From Microbacteriaceae bacterium (GTDB lineage Bacteria; Actinomycetota; Actinomycetes; Actinomycetales; Microbacteriaceae), in NCBI GenBank assembly GCA_947443745.1, contig CANEXL010000003.1, positions 1-61,777 of the forward strand: a stretch of 61,777 nucleotides of DNA, in the 5' to 3' direction. The translations under genes were made by a program, and so were the position numbers. The notes below the pieces were generated by a model, which worked only from the letters and a program-made list of their open reading frames with translations, searched no databases and was not told where the DNA came from. This document shows positions 50,229-58,926 of the stretch, one piece after another (positions within the stretch are counted from its first letter, which is position 1; each line of letters opens with the position of its first letter).

Positions 50229-50274
50229 GGTCGCGTTGTACTCCGCACTTCGTCTAAAGACAGTGTCTGAAAAG

Positions 50275-50318
50275 AGAACGCCGGGTTGGACCGTTTAGTG
50301 AGTCCAGCCCGGCGTTCT
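50275..50318 (-). terminator. intercistronic hairpin after the binding-protein gene
   Basis: AGAACGCCGGGTTGGAC and GTCCAGCCCGGCGTTCT pair over 17 bp with one mismatch, 16 bp past the binding-protein stop and 47 bp before the ATPase-permease start. Such hairpins usually stabilise the binding-protein message or stop part of the transcription. Confidence 0.85.
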
Positions 50319-50333
50319 GCATTGTGTTAGGTG

Positions 50334-51434
50334 TTACTTCTTGAGCAGTGCTGCCTGGTCAGCAGCAGGCATCTGTGCTGACAGGTAGATGTCGCCAGGA
50401 AGGCTCTTCTCGCACTGAACATCGTTGGGCTGCTGCGTACGCGAGTTCTCGAATACAGGAGCCTTGAAGATGCTTTCGGTAGGAATCGTTCCGCCCGAAG
50501 CCTTGGCAATTGCGTACTGAACGGCGAGACGAACGTTGTCGTTACCCGTTGCTACCGTGAAGAGGTTCATGGCAGGGTTAGCTGCCTTGTTGTCCTTGTA
50601 GAAGCAACCGAGGACGTTTCCGTCGGAGGTGACGAGCGAAGGAATCTGACGGCCAGCCTTGGTGAACTCAGGAAGCGCACCAACGAGCGAGGGCCCAAAG
50701 TCAGAAACGATGACGTCGATCTTGGGGTACTTTGCGATGTCGGCGGTCAGAACCTGCTGGGTCTTTGCAGGGTCCCAGTTGGTTACTTCGTAGGGCTGTT
50801 CGCCGATGAAGTTGTACTTTGCGTCGGTGAGGACCTTCTTCATGGCCGTTCCCTCGTCGTTGCCCTGGCTGTTTCCAGCAGGACCCGAAAGGAAGAGGAT
50901 GTTGCCGCCATCAGGGAACTGTGCCTTGATCTCGTTGGCCCAGTTGGTTCCGTCAGTGGTGAAGTCGGCGCCAATGAAAGCGTCGTAGTCGGTGCCAGGA
51001 GTTCCACCTGGGTTTACACGGTAAGGAACCGTGACAACGCCAGCAGTGTGAGCGCTCTGCAGTGCGGGAAGGATTGCCTTGCCAGCGTCTGCGAAGACGA
51101 TGAGAGCGTTAACACCCTTGGCAACCATGCCGTTGATGTCAGAGATTGCCTTCTGCGTGTCGCCCTGGCCGTCTGCGTACAGGTAGCTCGTAACGTTTGC
51201 GCACTTCTTGACTTCGTCAGCACCGGCAGCGGTGGTGACCAAGCGCCAGCTGTTTCCGCCGTAGCCGTCAACGAGGCCAACGGTGACCTTGTTGGGACCA
51301 CACCAGGCAGGAGCGCCTGCGACGGCTGCGCCTGTGGATGTGCTTGTCGATGCTGTAGTTGCACAGCCGGTCAACGCCAGGGCGCTGGCCGCTACGGCAA
51401 CCGCGAGCATCATGCTCTTCTTTGCGATTTTCAT
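50334..51434 (-). CDS. sugar/polyol ABC transporter substrate-binding lipoprotein
   Basis: ATG at 51434 (MKIAKKSMMLAVAVAASALALTGC) gives 366 residues with a lipobox LTGC and a Thr/Ser linker. The body is a type I periplasmic-binding fold of the RbsB kind: KVTVGLVDGYGGNSWRLVTTAAGADEVKKC, DINGMVAKGVNALIVFADAGKAILPALQSAHTAGVVTVPY, GGNILFLSGPAGNSQGNDEGTAMKKVL. Several Cys (AWCGPN, VLGCFY, VQCEKS) may form disulfides. It lies between the free permease and the ATPase-permease fusion. The ligand is not deducible. Confidence 0.93.
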   Translation of the reverse strand: MKIAKKSMMLAVAVAASALALTGCATTASTSTSTGAAVAGAPAWCGPNKVTVGLVDGYGGNSWRLVTTAAGADEVKKCANVTSYLYADGQGDTQKAISDINGMVAKGVNALIVFADAGKAILPALQSAHTAGVVTVPYRVNPGGTPGTDYDAFIGADFTTDGTNWANEIKAQFPDGGNILFLSGPAGNSQGNDEGTAMKKVLTDAKYNFIGEQPYEVTNWDPAKTQQVLTADIAKYPKIDVIVSDFGPSLVGALPEFTKAGRQIPSLVTSDGNVLGCFYKDNKAANPAMNLFTVATGNDNVRLAVQYAIAKASGGTIPTESIFKAPVFENSRTQQPNDVQCEKSLPGDIYLSAQMPAADQAALLKK

Positions 51435-51454
51435 GCGATTTTCCTCTCGGGTAA

Positions 51455-51474
51455 GTGTGACTACTTCGTCACAC
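51455..51474 (-). promoter_or_regulatory. leader hairpin before the binding-protein gene
   Basis: GTGTGAC and GTCACAC pair with a 6-nt loop in the 75-bp gap between permease and binding-protein genes. A second small hairpin (CTGTCC-GGACAG) lies beside it. They may protect the 5' end of a processed binding-protein message. Confidence 0.5.
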
Positions 51475-51509
51475 AGTTCTCTGTCCAAGGACAGAAGTTT
51501 TTTGGGGGG

Positions 51510-52535
51510 CTAGCTCTGCACCGCCGCAGACGCGGCGTCTGTTCGAGCGGCGAAACGTGCCCGGACTTTCGCCCAGTTCACGGTGTAGATGGCGACGCCA
51601 ATGGCGAGGGCGGCAGCTTGCACAAGAGTTCTGACGGCGAAAGGGACACCCAGAGCCAGAACGAACTGATCGAGTTGGCCAAGAAAGATTGCGGCGACAA
51701 CGGTGGCTACGGGGAATCCGCGACCGCCAAGTAGGGAGGTCCCACCAAGCACAACGACAGCGACAGACGGCAGCAAGTAGGCATTACCCATGTAAGCCGT
51801 GGGTTGTGCGGTGATTCCGGCAAGGGTGATTCCAGCCGTGCAATAGAGCAGTTGAGCCCAGACGTAGGCCAATCCCTGGTGGGTGCGAACCCGCAATCCC
51901 ATTGCTTTGCCGGCAAAACTGTTGGCTCCCACAACCTCAAAGCGTCGACCTGCGACAGTTCTCTTGGTGATCAGTGACACCAGAATAAGAGCGGCGATGG
52001 CGAAGTACAGGGAGTTGGGCAAACCAAAGGTCGCCCCTCCACCAATACCGCGGAGCAGGTCAACAGTGGTTCTGGGGGTTCCCCCAGAAATACCGAGGAC
52101 GGCACCAAACAGCAACGCATTCATTCCGAGGGTGGCGATAATGGGGTTCAAGCCCAGCCGGCCCACCATCAGGCCATTGAGGATTCCGGCGCCCAGTGCA
52201 TAGGCAAACGCCAGGAGGACAGCGGCAAAGAGCTTGTTATTGTCGCCGTCTGGTTCATGGCTGACAATGACGATGGCCAGCGACACGGCACCCGGAATCG
52301 AGAGGTCGACACCACCCTGCTGCACGACCAACATCTGACCAAGACCGACTATTGCCAGCACGGCACCGAACTGAAGCATTCCAGAGACGGCACCGCCGGA
52401 AACGCTCGAAGGAGCCAAGGCCCAAGAGAAGGCCAGGAGAATCACCAGCGAAATCGCCATGGTGATGAGGCCCTTGGACGTACGCCGGGTGAGCTTCTTG
52501 GCAGATTGCCGCTCTACCACCATTGATTTCTCCAT
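51510..52535 (-). CDS. ribose-type ABC transporter permease
   Basis: The 341-residue RbsC-like permease has about nine helices after a short basic cytosolic start (MEKSMVVERQSAKKLTRRTSKG). Family segments are VVQQGGVDLSIPGAVSLAIVIVSH, ILNGLMVGRLGLNPIIATLGMNALLFG and SVAVVVLGGTSLLGGRGFPVATVVAAIFLGQLDQF. It is the first transporter gene and pairs with the permease domain of the downstream fusion. A 157-bp gap upstream holds a candidate operator, so the transporter may have its own promoter. Confidence 0.93.
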   Translation of the reverse strand: MEKSMVVERQSAKKLTRRTSKGLITMAISLVILLAFSWALAPSSVSGGAVSGMLQFGAVLAIVGLGQMLVVQQGGVDLSIPGAVSLAIVIVSHEPDGDNNKLFAAVLLAFAYALGAGILNGLMVGRLGLNPIIATLGMNALLFGAVLGISGGTPRTTVDLLRGIGGGATFGLPNSLYFAIAALILVSLITKRTVAGRRFEVVGANSFAGKAMGLRVRTHQGLAYVWAQLLYCTAGITLAGITAQPTAYMGNAYLLPSVAVVVLGGTSLLGGRGFPVATVVAAIFLGQLDQFVLALGVPFAVRTLVQAAALAIGVAIYTVNWAKVRARFAARTDAASAAVQS

Positions 52536-52572
52536 GCCATCTCCGTTGAAGGTCTAACTTTTCGGTGCTGTT

Positions 52573-52592
52573 CACTTCATTAACCTGAAGTG
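52573..52592. promoter_or_regulatory. inverted repeat upstream of the permease gene
   Basis: CACTTCA-TTAACC-TGAAGTG is a perfect 7-bp inverted repeat beginning 38 bp upstream of the permease ATG. It is a candidate operator, but no dedicated LacI or DeoR regulator is in the window. Confidence 0.5.
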
Positions 52593-52692
52593 TTGAGTAT
52601 TACTCTACAAAATCTCATCCGTGTTCACAACTGGCGAAGATAACGTTTTAGTACTTTTTACGAGGGACCTCGCCAGCCCTGAGACGACAACA

Positions 52693-53745
52693 TTAGGCGC
52701 GGCGAGGATCCACCAGAATTTTGCCCGTGGCTTGGCCCGTTGCGAGTCGTTCCAATCCGCCCTCCACGACGTCATCTAGGGAAACAACGCGATCGAGGAG
52801 GATGTCGGCCAGGGGATGCTTCGTCAGAAGTTCGAGGGCTTCCGGAAGGTCAGTGGCGCACACGTGAGCCACCGTGGTGATCGTGTTTATTTCGCGCAGG
52901 ACAACACCTGCAAGAACCAAGGACTGAGGGTTCTTGTTGAGGCCAACCAGAACAACAGTGCCGCCGAGTGCGGTCAGGGCATAGGCCCGTTCCGCGCCGC
53001 CATCAACACCCGACGTTTCGAAGACGACATCGAATCCGTCAGAAAATTTCTCGGTCAAGGTCGCTGATGTGTCACTGCGACTCAAGAGATGCGTGTTCTG
53101 AGCTCCCAACCGCGTCGCGACGTCGAGACGTGATTCATCGATATCCATGGCCGTCACAACGGCCCCGCGCCCAATCAGGGAGGCACAAATGAAGGAGCCG
53201 ATGGCCCCCATCCCCAGGAGCGCGACTCGTTGGCCCGGCTGAACATTTGCACGGCGAACGCTGTGAATGCCCACGGCCAAAGGCTGTGCCAACGCGGCGT
53301 TCTCATCGGAACACTCGGCCGGAATCTCAACGCAGATCGCCGCGGGGGCGGCAACGTACTCCGCTAGACCGCCATGAATGCTGAGGCCCAGTGTGTAATA
53401 GCGCTCACAGAGGTTCGTGCGACCCTGACGGCAGCGAGGGCAGGTGCCGCAGGAGACTCCCGCGCCGCAGGCAAGCCTCTTGCCCATCATGGCCTGCGCA
53501 TTAACGCCGGCCTCAACAACCTCGCCAATGAATTCATGGCCCAGTGTCGTCGGGCCGACGTGGCCGCTTCCGGGGTGGGCAACATTCAAGGGAACCATCA
53601 TTGGCCCCTTGGTGTACTCCGTGGAGTCAGTGCCGCACAGGCCGTTGAATCTGACCCGAATGAGAACATCATCCGGCCCGACCGTCGGAATGGAAACCTC
53701 CTCGACCCTGAGATCGTGCGGCTGATGCAAGACTCCCGCGCGCAT
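52693..53745 (-). CDS. zinc alcohol dehydrogenase, butanediol-dehydrogenase type
   Basis: ATG at 53745 (MRAGVLHQPHDLRVEEVSIP) with GGAAGG upstream is chosen over the GTG 4 codons earlier, giving 350 residues. The catalytic zinc site is NGLCGTDSTEYTKGPMMVP...TLGHEFIGEVVEAG, structural zinc CGTCPRCRQGRTNLC, and the NAD fold ALLGMGAIGSFICASLIGRGAVVTAMDIDESR. The insert between CGTD and GHEF matches the dehydrogenase at 46666, so the two are related. It follows the next dehydrogenase gene by 14 bp in the same operon. Confidence 0.92.
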   Translation of the reverse strand: MRAGVLHQPHDLRVEEVSIPTVGPDDVLIRVRFNGLCGTDSTEYTKGPMMVPLNVAHPGSGHVGPTTLGHEFIGEVVEAGVNAQAMMGKRLACGAGVSCGTCPRCRQGRTNLCERYYTLGLSIHGGLAEYVAAPAAICVEIPAECSDENAALAQPLAVGIHSVRRANVQPGQRVALLGMGAIGSFICASLIGRGAVVTAMDIDESRLDVATRLGAQNTHLLSRSDTSATLTEKFSDGFDVVFETSGVDGGAERAYALTALGGTVVLVGLNKNPQSLVLAGVVLREINTITTVAHVCATDLPEALELLTKHPLADILLDRVVSLDDVVEGGLERLATGQATGKILVDPRRA

Positions 53746-53759
53746 GAGACCTTCCACGG

Positions 53760-54737
53760 CTATCGAGCCTCGGAGGTGACGTGAACCTTGATTTGAGACT
53801 TGTCGTTCATGACGGCGTCGAACGCATCCGCTGCCTGAGAGATATCAAAGGTGGATGTCACCAGTGGCGTCAGGTCTAGACCGGTGCGGGAGAGGAAACG
53901 AATCGTTTCGGGCCACACTCCGGGGGAGCCGATGATGCCCCGAATCTGTAGTTCCTTGGATTGGATCAGCCCCAGTCGTGCCGACGCAGACTTTCCCACA
54001 TCAATTCCGATGTTGACCAGCCGGGCCTGGAATCCGGCAACCTCAAGGGTCATGGCCATGGCTTCGGGGCGACCACTCGCCTCGAACACCACAGTGGCGC
54101 CAGCACCCCCGGTCGCGGCCATCACCTGATCGACAAAGTCGGGAGCCGTCGGATCAAGGATCAGGTCGGCACCAAGGCTCAGGGCAATGTCGCCACGCGC
54201 CGCCGAGGGTTCCGCCACAATCACGCGAACGCCTTTGGCAGATGCGGCGGCAATAACACCCAGGCCGATCGGGCCGGCTCCAAACACGACGGCGGTGTCG
54301 GAGGCGTCGAGGTTGTCGGCGCGAACAGTGGCGTAGTAGCCGCAGCTAAAGGGCTCGACGAGAGCGCCCTGCGTCCACGACACATTTTCGGGAAGGTGAT
54401 GAAGCCAAGAGTCCTTCGCGACAAAAAATTCGGCCATTGCTCCACTGATGCTGAAGCCGAAATGCTCCTGGCCAATGACGCATTCGCCCACAACGCGGTC
54501 ACCCTTGCGGAACTTTGTGACCCGTGAGCCAACGTCGATCACTTCGGCTGACCACTCGTGGCCCGGGATGACGGGGTACTCAAAGGGAATGATGTAGCGG
54601 CCGGCGAGCAAATCGATATCCGAGTGACAGATCCCCACGGAGCGTGCCGCCAGGAGGACTTCATCTTCACCAATGGTGGGAGCGTCGATGTCGTTCAACC
54701 GCATGACGTTCGGTGACATGAACTGTAGGGCTTTCAT
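53760..54737 (-). CDS. zinc alcohol dehydrogenase, sorbitol/idonate type
   Basis: The 325-residue medium-chain dehydrogenase has SVGICHSDIDLLAGRYIIPFEYPVIPGHEWSAEVIDVG as the catalytic zinc region and VVFGAGPIGLGVIAAASAKGVRVIVAEPSAARGDIALSLGADLILD as the cofactor fold. The usual four Cys of the structural zinc are missing: the segment reads VVGECVIGQEHFGFSISGAMAEFF, with a single Cys. This places it with the short sorbitol/L-idonate or threonine-dehydrogenase-like members. It is the second gene after the SDR. The target is probably a polyol or sugar acid. Confidence 0.9.
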   Translation of the reverse strand: MKALQFMSPNVMRLNDIDAPTIGEDEVLLAARSVGICHSDIDLLAGRYIIPFEYPVIPGHEWSAEVIDVGSRVTKFRKGDRVVGECVIGQEHFGFSISGAMAEFFVAKDSWLHHLPENVSWTQGALVEPFSCGYYATVRADNLDASDTAVVFGAGPIGLGVIAAASAKGVRVIVAEPSAARGDIALSLGADLILDPTAPDFVDQVMAATGGAGATVVFEASGRPEAMAMTLEVAGFQARLVNIGIDVGKSASARLGLIQSKELQIRGIIGSPGVWPETIRFLSRTGLDLTPLVTSTFDISQAADAFDAVMNDKSQIKVHVTSEAR

Positions 54738-54781
54738 TGTGGATTCCTTAGCGTGGTGAGGGGGACGAACAGAAAAAGGTT

Positions 54782-55564
54782 TTAGACAAGCACCTTGCCG
54801 CCATCAATCATGATGGTTTGGCCGGTCATGTAGTCGGAGTCGTGGGAGGCCAAAAAGATGGCCGTACCCACAAGATCTTTGGGCTCGGCGGGCCGGCCCA
54901 TGAGGATGTCAGCCGAGAAATTTTCGATGGCTTCATCCGGCTTCGAGGATGACCCCATGGCGAGCAGATCTCGATCCAACGTGTCCCACAGGGGTGTTGC
55001 CACCACGCCGGGAGAAAACGAGTTGCACGTTATCCCGTGTTCGGCCATTGCCCGAGCCGTCGCTTGTGTGAGGGCATTGACCGCGAACTTGCTGGCGGAA
55101 TAGGGGGTGAAATCCGGGTAGCCCTGGCGCCCCGCAACGGAGGAAGTGTTGATGATTTTGCCGGATCTCTGACGAATCATGAACTTTGCAGCCTCCTGGG
55201 TGCAGATGAGAACACCGAGCGCATTGACATTCATGATGGCGTGCCAGTTGTCTTCCGTGATCTCCATGAACGGCATCGGCTTGTTGAACCCAGCGTTATT
55301 GAAAATGACATTCAGGCTGCCGGCCCAGGAGACAAATTCCGTCAGTGCCGCAGTGACATCTGCCCGCTGAGAAACATCAGCCTGCACGGCGAGAGCCTCG
55401 CCGCCAGCAGCATGAACTTCGGCGGTTACTTTTTGCGCCGCACCGATATCACGATCGAGGACACCGACGCGCGCGCCTTCGGTCGCGAAGGCGAGAGCAA
55501 ATGCTCGACCGATTCCGCTACCGGCCCCCGTCACAACGATGGACGATCCCACAAGTCGATCCAT
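54782..55564 (-). CDS. short-chain dehydrogenase, first gene of the catabolic operon
   Basis: The 260-residue SDR has VVTGAGSGIGRAFALAFATEGARVGVLDRD for NAD binding, IFNNAGFN, INTSSVAG with the catalytic Ser and YSASKFAVNALTQATARAMAEHGITCNSFSPGVVATPLW with Tyr and Lys. Its Asp after the second strand (LDRD) favours NAD over NADP. The C-terminal SDYMTGQTIMIDGGKVL is standard. It starts a same-strand run (SDR, two zinc dehydrogenases, transporter, dehydrogenase) and diverges from the PRISE-EboE pair across 274 bp. Confidence 0.92.
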   Translation of the reverse strand: MDRLVGSSIVVTGAGSGIGRAFALAFATEGARVGVLDRDIGAAQKVTAEVHAAGGEALAVQADVSQRADVTAALTEFVSWAGSLNVIFNNAGFNKPMPFMEITEDNWHAIMNVNALGVLICTQEAAKFMIRQRSGKIINTSSVAGRQGYPDFTPYSASKFAVNALTQATARAMAEHGITCNSFSPGVVATPLWDTLDRDLLAMGSSSKPDEAIENFSADILMGRPAEPKDLVGTAIFLASHDSDYMTGQTIMIDGGKVLV

Positions 55565-55838
55565 AACGCCTGCACCTTTGCATTTGCACGTGAATTGTCA
55601 AAAAGTCTTTACCGGCGTCCACGATAGAAGAATCTGTGAACGCCTGTCAAGTAAGAGCAAACACAAGGCTTCCCCCTTAGGAGTTTACCACTAGGCCGTT
55701 TATTTACAGAGAATACTTTTTGCCGACAAACGACTCGGACTACCGCCCTGCTGAGGAAGCGTGTAAAGTCACACCGAACACTTTGACGCTGTCAGCAGCG
55801 AGAATTTTTGTCACCCACCGTCCCGAAGGAGAATCACT

Positions 55839-56906
55839 ATGACACGGCACGCCCTGATCATTGGTGTCACTGGCATCACCGGCAACAACATCGCAAACCA
55901 GCTCGTCGCCGACGGCTGGAAGGTCTCGGGCGTCTCGCGCAAGGCAGGTGTGGAGCTCACGGGCGTCAACCACATTTACGCCGACGTTCTCGATGCTGTC
56001 GACCTCGAAGCCAAAATCTCTGGCATCGGCGCCACGCACCTCTTCTTCTGCAGCTGGTCGCGCCAGGACACCGAAGTTCAGAACGTCGAGGTGAACGGCG
56101 CCATGTTGCGCAACACGCTCGCCGCCGTGAACGCCACCAAGAAGCTCGAGCACGCCATGCTCATCACCGGGCTCAAGCACTACCTCGGGCCGTTCGAGGA
56201 CTACGCCAAGAACCCCGCCGAGACGCCCTTCCGTGAATCACAGGGTCGCCTGCCCGGCCTGAACTTCTACTACGAGCAGGAAGACATCCTGTTTGACTCT
56301 GCCGCTAAGCACGGCCACACCTGGTCGGTTCACCGCCCCCACACCATGATTGGCTACGCCCTCGGCAACGCCATGAACATGGGTGTGACCCTCGCCGTCT
56401 ATGCCAGCATCTGCAAGCACACGGGTCGACCCTTTACCTTCCCCGGTTCGGTCGAACAGTACAATGGCGTCACCGATGTCACCGATGCGCGCCTCATGGC
56501 CAAGCACGCCATCTGGTCGAGCACCGAGCCCAAGGCTGCCAACCAGGCCTTCAACACGGTCAACGGTGATGTCTTCCGCTGGCGCCAGCTCTGGACCGCC
56601 ATCGGTCTGGAATTCGGACTCGAGAACCCTGGCTACCCCGCCGAGCTTTCTCCTTTGGAACCCAAAATGAGCGATGCGGATGCCGTCTGGGCTGAGATTG
56701 TTGCGGCACACGGACTTCAGCCATTCAAGGCCAGCGACCTCGTGTCGTGGTGGCACACGGATGCCGACCTCGGCCGCACCTCCGAGACCTTTGCCGACAT
56801 GGGCAAGAGCCGCGAGTCTGGCTACCTCGACTATCAGGTCACGCACCACTCGTTCAGCGACCTCTTCGCGCGTCTGCGTGCCGAGAAGATCATCCCCGCA
56901 ATCTAA
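55839..56906 (+). CDS. PRISE-type short-chain reductase (progesterone 5-beta-reductase/iridoid synthase-like)
   Basis: The 355-residue protein is an atypical SDR: HALIIGVTGITGNNIANQLVADGWKVSGVSRK binds NADP. THLFFCSWSR, HAMLITGLKHYLGPFEDY (catalytic Lys in LKHY) and LNFYYEQEDILF (catalytic Tyr) are the family signatures, with HRPHTMIGYALGNAMNMG after them. PRISE enzymes reduce activated C=C bonds of enones and enals. Bacterial members are known but poorly studied. GAAGGAG precedes the ATG. It leads a two-gene operon with the EboE-like gene and diverges from the dehydrogenase operon. Confidence 0.88.
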   Translation: MTRHALIIGVTGITGNNIANQLVADGWKVSGVSRKAGVELTGVNHIYADVLDAVDLEAKISGIGATHLFFCSWSRQDTEVQNVEVNGAMLRNTLAAVNATKKLEHAMLITGLKHYLGPFEDYAKNPAETPFRESQGRLPGLNFYYEQEDILFDSAAKHGHTWSVHRPHTMIGYALGNAMNMGVTLAVYASICKHTGRPFTFPGSVEQYNGVTDVTDARLMAKHAIWSSTEPKAANQAFNTVNGDVFRWRQLWTAIGLEFGLENPGYPAELSPLEPKMSDADAVWAEIVAAHGLQPFKASDLVSWWHTDADLGRTSETFADMGKSRESGYLDYQVTHHSFSDLFARLRAEKIIPAI

Positions 56907-56964
56907 GGAACGCCTCGGCGCCATTCTTGCCCCCAACGGGCGACACAACTTTTAGGGAACCCTC

Positions 56965-58179
56965 ATGGATCTTGGAAAAACTCTGGGCCGTAACCTTGGC
57001 CACCTTTCGTACTCGACCCTCGTGCACCCCGGTGACACGTGGGCCGAGATGAAAGACAGCATGCAGACATTTCTGCCGGCTGTGAAGAAGAATGTGTCGC
57101 CCGATGCTTCGTTTGGAATTTCGCTGCGCATCTCGGCGGCTTCCGCGAAGACCCTGACGAGCGAGCCCGCAGAAATTGCGTGGCTCAAGGACTTCTTGGC
57201 GGAGAACGACATGTATGTCTTCACCGTGAATGCTTTTCCCTACGGCCCCTTCAAGGGCGAGATTGTCATGGAACGCGTGTACGAACCGGACTGGAGCACC
57301 GCGGACCGCGTCAATTACACCAATTCCGTGGCAGATATCTTGGCCCAGGTAACCTCCGGCGCCAACAGCCCCAGCATCCAAACCGCACCGCTGGCGTTTG
57401 CCCCCAACGTGCGCGATGAGAACTACATCGCTGCGTTCACCACCAACGTCTTTCGCGTCGTCGCCCACCTGATTGATCTGGAGAAGCGAACGGGCCGCCG
57501 CGTCAAGCTAGCCCTGGAGCCCGAGCCCGCCTGCTTCCTCGAGACCACCGACGAAGCGGTCGACTTCTTTGAGGCACGGATTTTCTCCCGCGCCGGCATA
57601 ACGGAGCTGGCCTCCATTGCCGACATCCCAATGTCCGAGGCTGAAGGCCTCATCCGTCGTTTTCTGGGCGTCGTCTTCGACATTGGTCACCAGGCCGTGG
57701 GCTTCGAAGATATCCCTGCGTCGCTGAACAAGCTGGTGGATGCTGGCATCCCCATTTTCAAGCTGCAGGAAGCCGCTGCGCTCTGGGTGGAGAAGTTGTC
57801 GACCGAGATCATCCCCGAACTGCGCGTCTTCACCGACACGATCTACCTGAGCCAGTCCACGCTGCGAACCGCCGCGGGAATCACCAAATACCTGAACCTG
57901 GGCGAAGCTCTGGATGCCTTCGAGGCGAACCCCAGCATCGAAACCGAAATGCGCACCCACTTTCACGTGCCCGTTTTTCTTGAAGAAATTGGGCCCTTTA
58001 AGACGACGCGTTTCGCCGTTGAGCAGGCACTCGCAATGCATAAAGCAACGCCGCTGTCGGATCACCTCGAGATCGAGACCTACACCTGGGACGTGCTGCC
58101 GGCTCATCTGAAGACCGGCGACATTACCGAGTACGTCTCGCGCGAACTCGAGTTCGTGCGCGGTGAACTGCTGGGCTAA
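56965..58179 (+). CDS. EboE-like TIM-barrel protein (metabolite traffic protein / xylose isomerase-like)
   Basis: The 404-residue protein matches EboE in its start (LGHLSYSTLVHPGDTWAEMKDSMQTFLPAVKKNV), in FTVNAFPYGPFKGEIVMERVYEPDWSTADRVNYTNSVADILAQV and in IQTAPLAF. Possible metal ligands lie in LALEPEPACFLE, VFDIGHQAVGFED and FHVPVFLEEIG. EboE belongs to the ebo gene set that moves a scytonemin precursor to the periplasm in cyanobacteria (established knowledge). The other ebo genes are absent here, so an enzyme role, such as a sugar or cyclitol isomerase, is more likely. It ends 6 bp from the convergent SGNH gene. Confidence 0.83.
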   Translation: MDLGKTLGRNLGHLSYSTLVHPGDTWAEMKDSMQTFLPAVKKNVSPDASFGISLRISAASAKTLTSEPAEIAWLKDFLAENDMYVFTVNAFPYGPFKGEIVMERVYEPDWSTADRVNYTNSVADILAQVTSGANSPSIQTAPLAFAPNVRDENYIAAFTTNVFRVVAHLIDLEKRTGRRVKLALEPEPACFLETTDEAVDFFEARIFSRAGITELASIADIPMSEAEGLIRRFLGVVFDIGHQAVGFEDIPASLNKLVDAGIPIFKLQEAAALWVEKLSTEIIPELRVFTDTIYLSQSTLRTAAGITKYLNLGEALDAFEANPSIETEMRTHFHVPVFLEEIGPFKTTRFAVEQALAMHKATPLSDHLEIETYTWDVLPAHLKTGDITEYVSRELEFVRGELLG

Positions 58180-58185
58180 CCGGCG

Positions 58186-58926
58186 CTACAGCCTCAGCCC
58201 GCTCGTCACGAGTGCGGCGTCGAAGGCCTGAGCCAACGCGACTTGGCCGGCTTCGTTGGGGTGCACGCCATCCGACTGCATGAGATCTGCCGTGTCCGAA
58301 AGTGGCTGCCCGATATCGAGGTAAGCGCCGCCCGCTCGCGCCGACGCCAGCTCAACGGCCGCATCCATCTCCGACAATTGGCCGGGAACGTCCGTGTCCC
58401 CCCAAATTGCGTCTACGGTCAGAATTTTCGTGTCGGGCAGAACAAGGTGAATGCGCTCAATGAGCGCCTTCGTGGCGTTGGCCAGAATGGCGCTACTCAC
58501 TCCGAGGTCGTTGCTGCTGCCGCTGAGAATGATGACATCCGGATGCAGGCTCAGCGCCACAATCGTTTGGTCCGAGAAGGTGTCGCCATCATCGCCGACG
58601 GTGACAAAACCGGATCCGTTACTGGCCAAGTTGGTCAGCTTCCACCCGTGGCTTTCGGCGACAATCGCAAGCCAGGCCTGATCGGCATCGAGTCCGTTGC
58701 CGGCCATGATCGAATCCCCGATGGCAACCACGTTGAGCGCCGAAGCGTTTGTCGGATCAACGAGGGGGGCCGGATCGTCGAGGGGGGTCGTGTCGACAGC
58801 CGCAACCGGATTCATCCACGGAAGGCGGCCATCAGCCCAAGCTGCACCGCCAGTCGCTGCCACCACGAGGGCGAGCAGAATAGCGCCGCCGAATACCAGG
58901 CGGGTGCGATTCTGACGAGTGAGCAT
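58186..58926 (-). CDS. SGNH/GDSL family hydrolase, membrane-anchored
   Basis: The 246-residue protein has one N-terminal helix (LVFGGAILLALVVAATGGAAW) and an extracytoplasmic SGNH domain. Block I is VVAIGDSIMAGNGLD (Ser nucleophile), block III SGSSNDLGVSS (Asn) and block V MQSDGVHPNEAGQVALAQAF (Asp and His), with Gly in NGSGF as block II. It should be a lipase/esterase or an O-acetyl esterase acting on surface polysaccharide. It is monocistronic and unrelated in sequence to the neighbouring catabolic genes. Confidence 0.9.
   Translation of the reverse strand: MLTRQNRTRLVFGGAILLALVVAATGGAAWADGRLPWMNPVAAVDTTPLDDPAPLVDPTNASALNVVAIGDSIMAGNGLDADQAWLAIVAESHGWKLTNLASNGSGFVTVGDDGDTFSDQTIVALSLHPDVIILSGSSNDLGVSSAILANATKALIERIHLVLPDTKILTVDAIWGDTDVPGQLSEMDAAVELASARAGGAYLDIGQPLSDTADLMQSDGVHPNEAGQVALAQAFDAALVTSGLRL

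Noticed and set aside
34948-58179. Whole accessory region as a recent genomic island
   Set aside because: No integrase, transposase or flanking tRNA is visible and base composition looks similar to the rest; transfer is possible but not supported.
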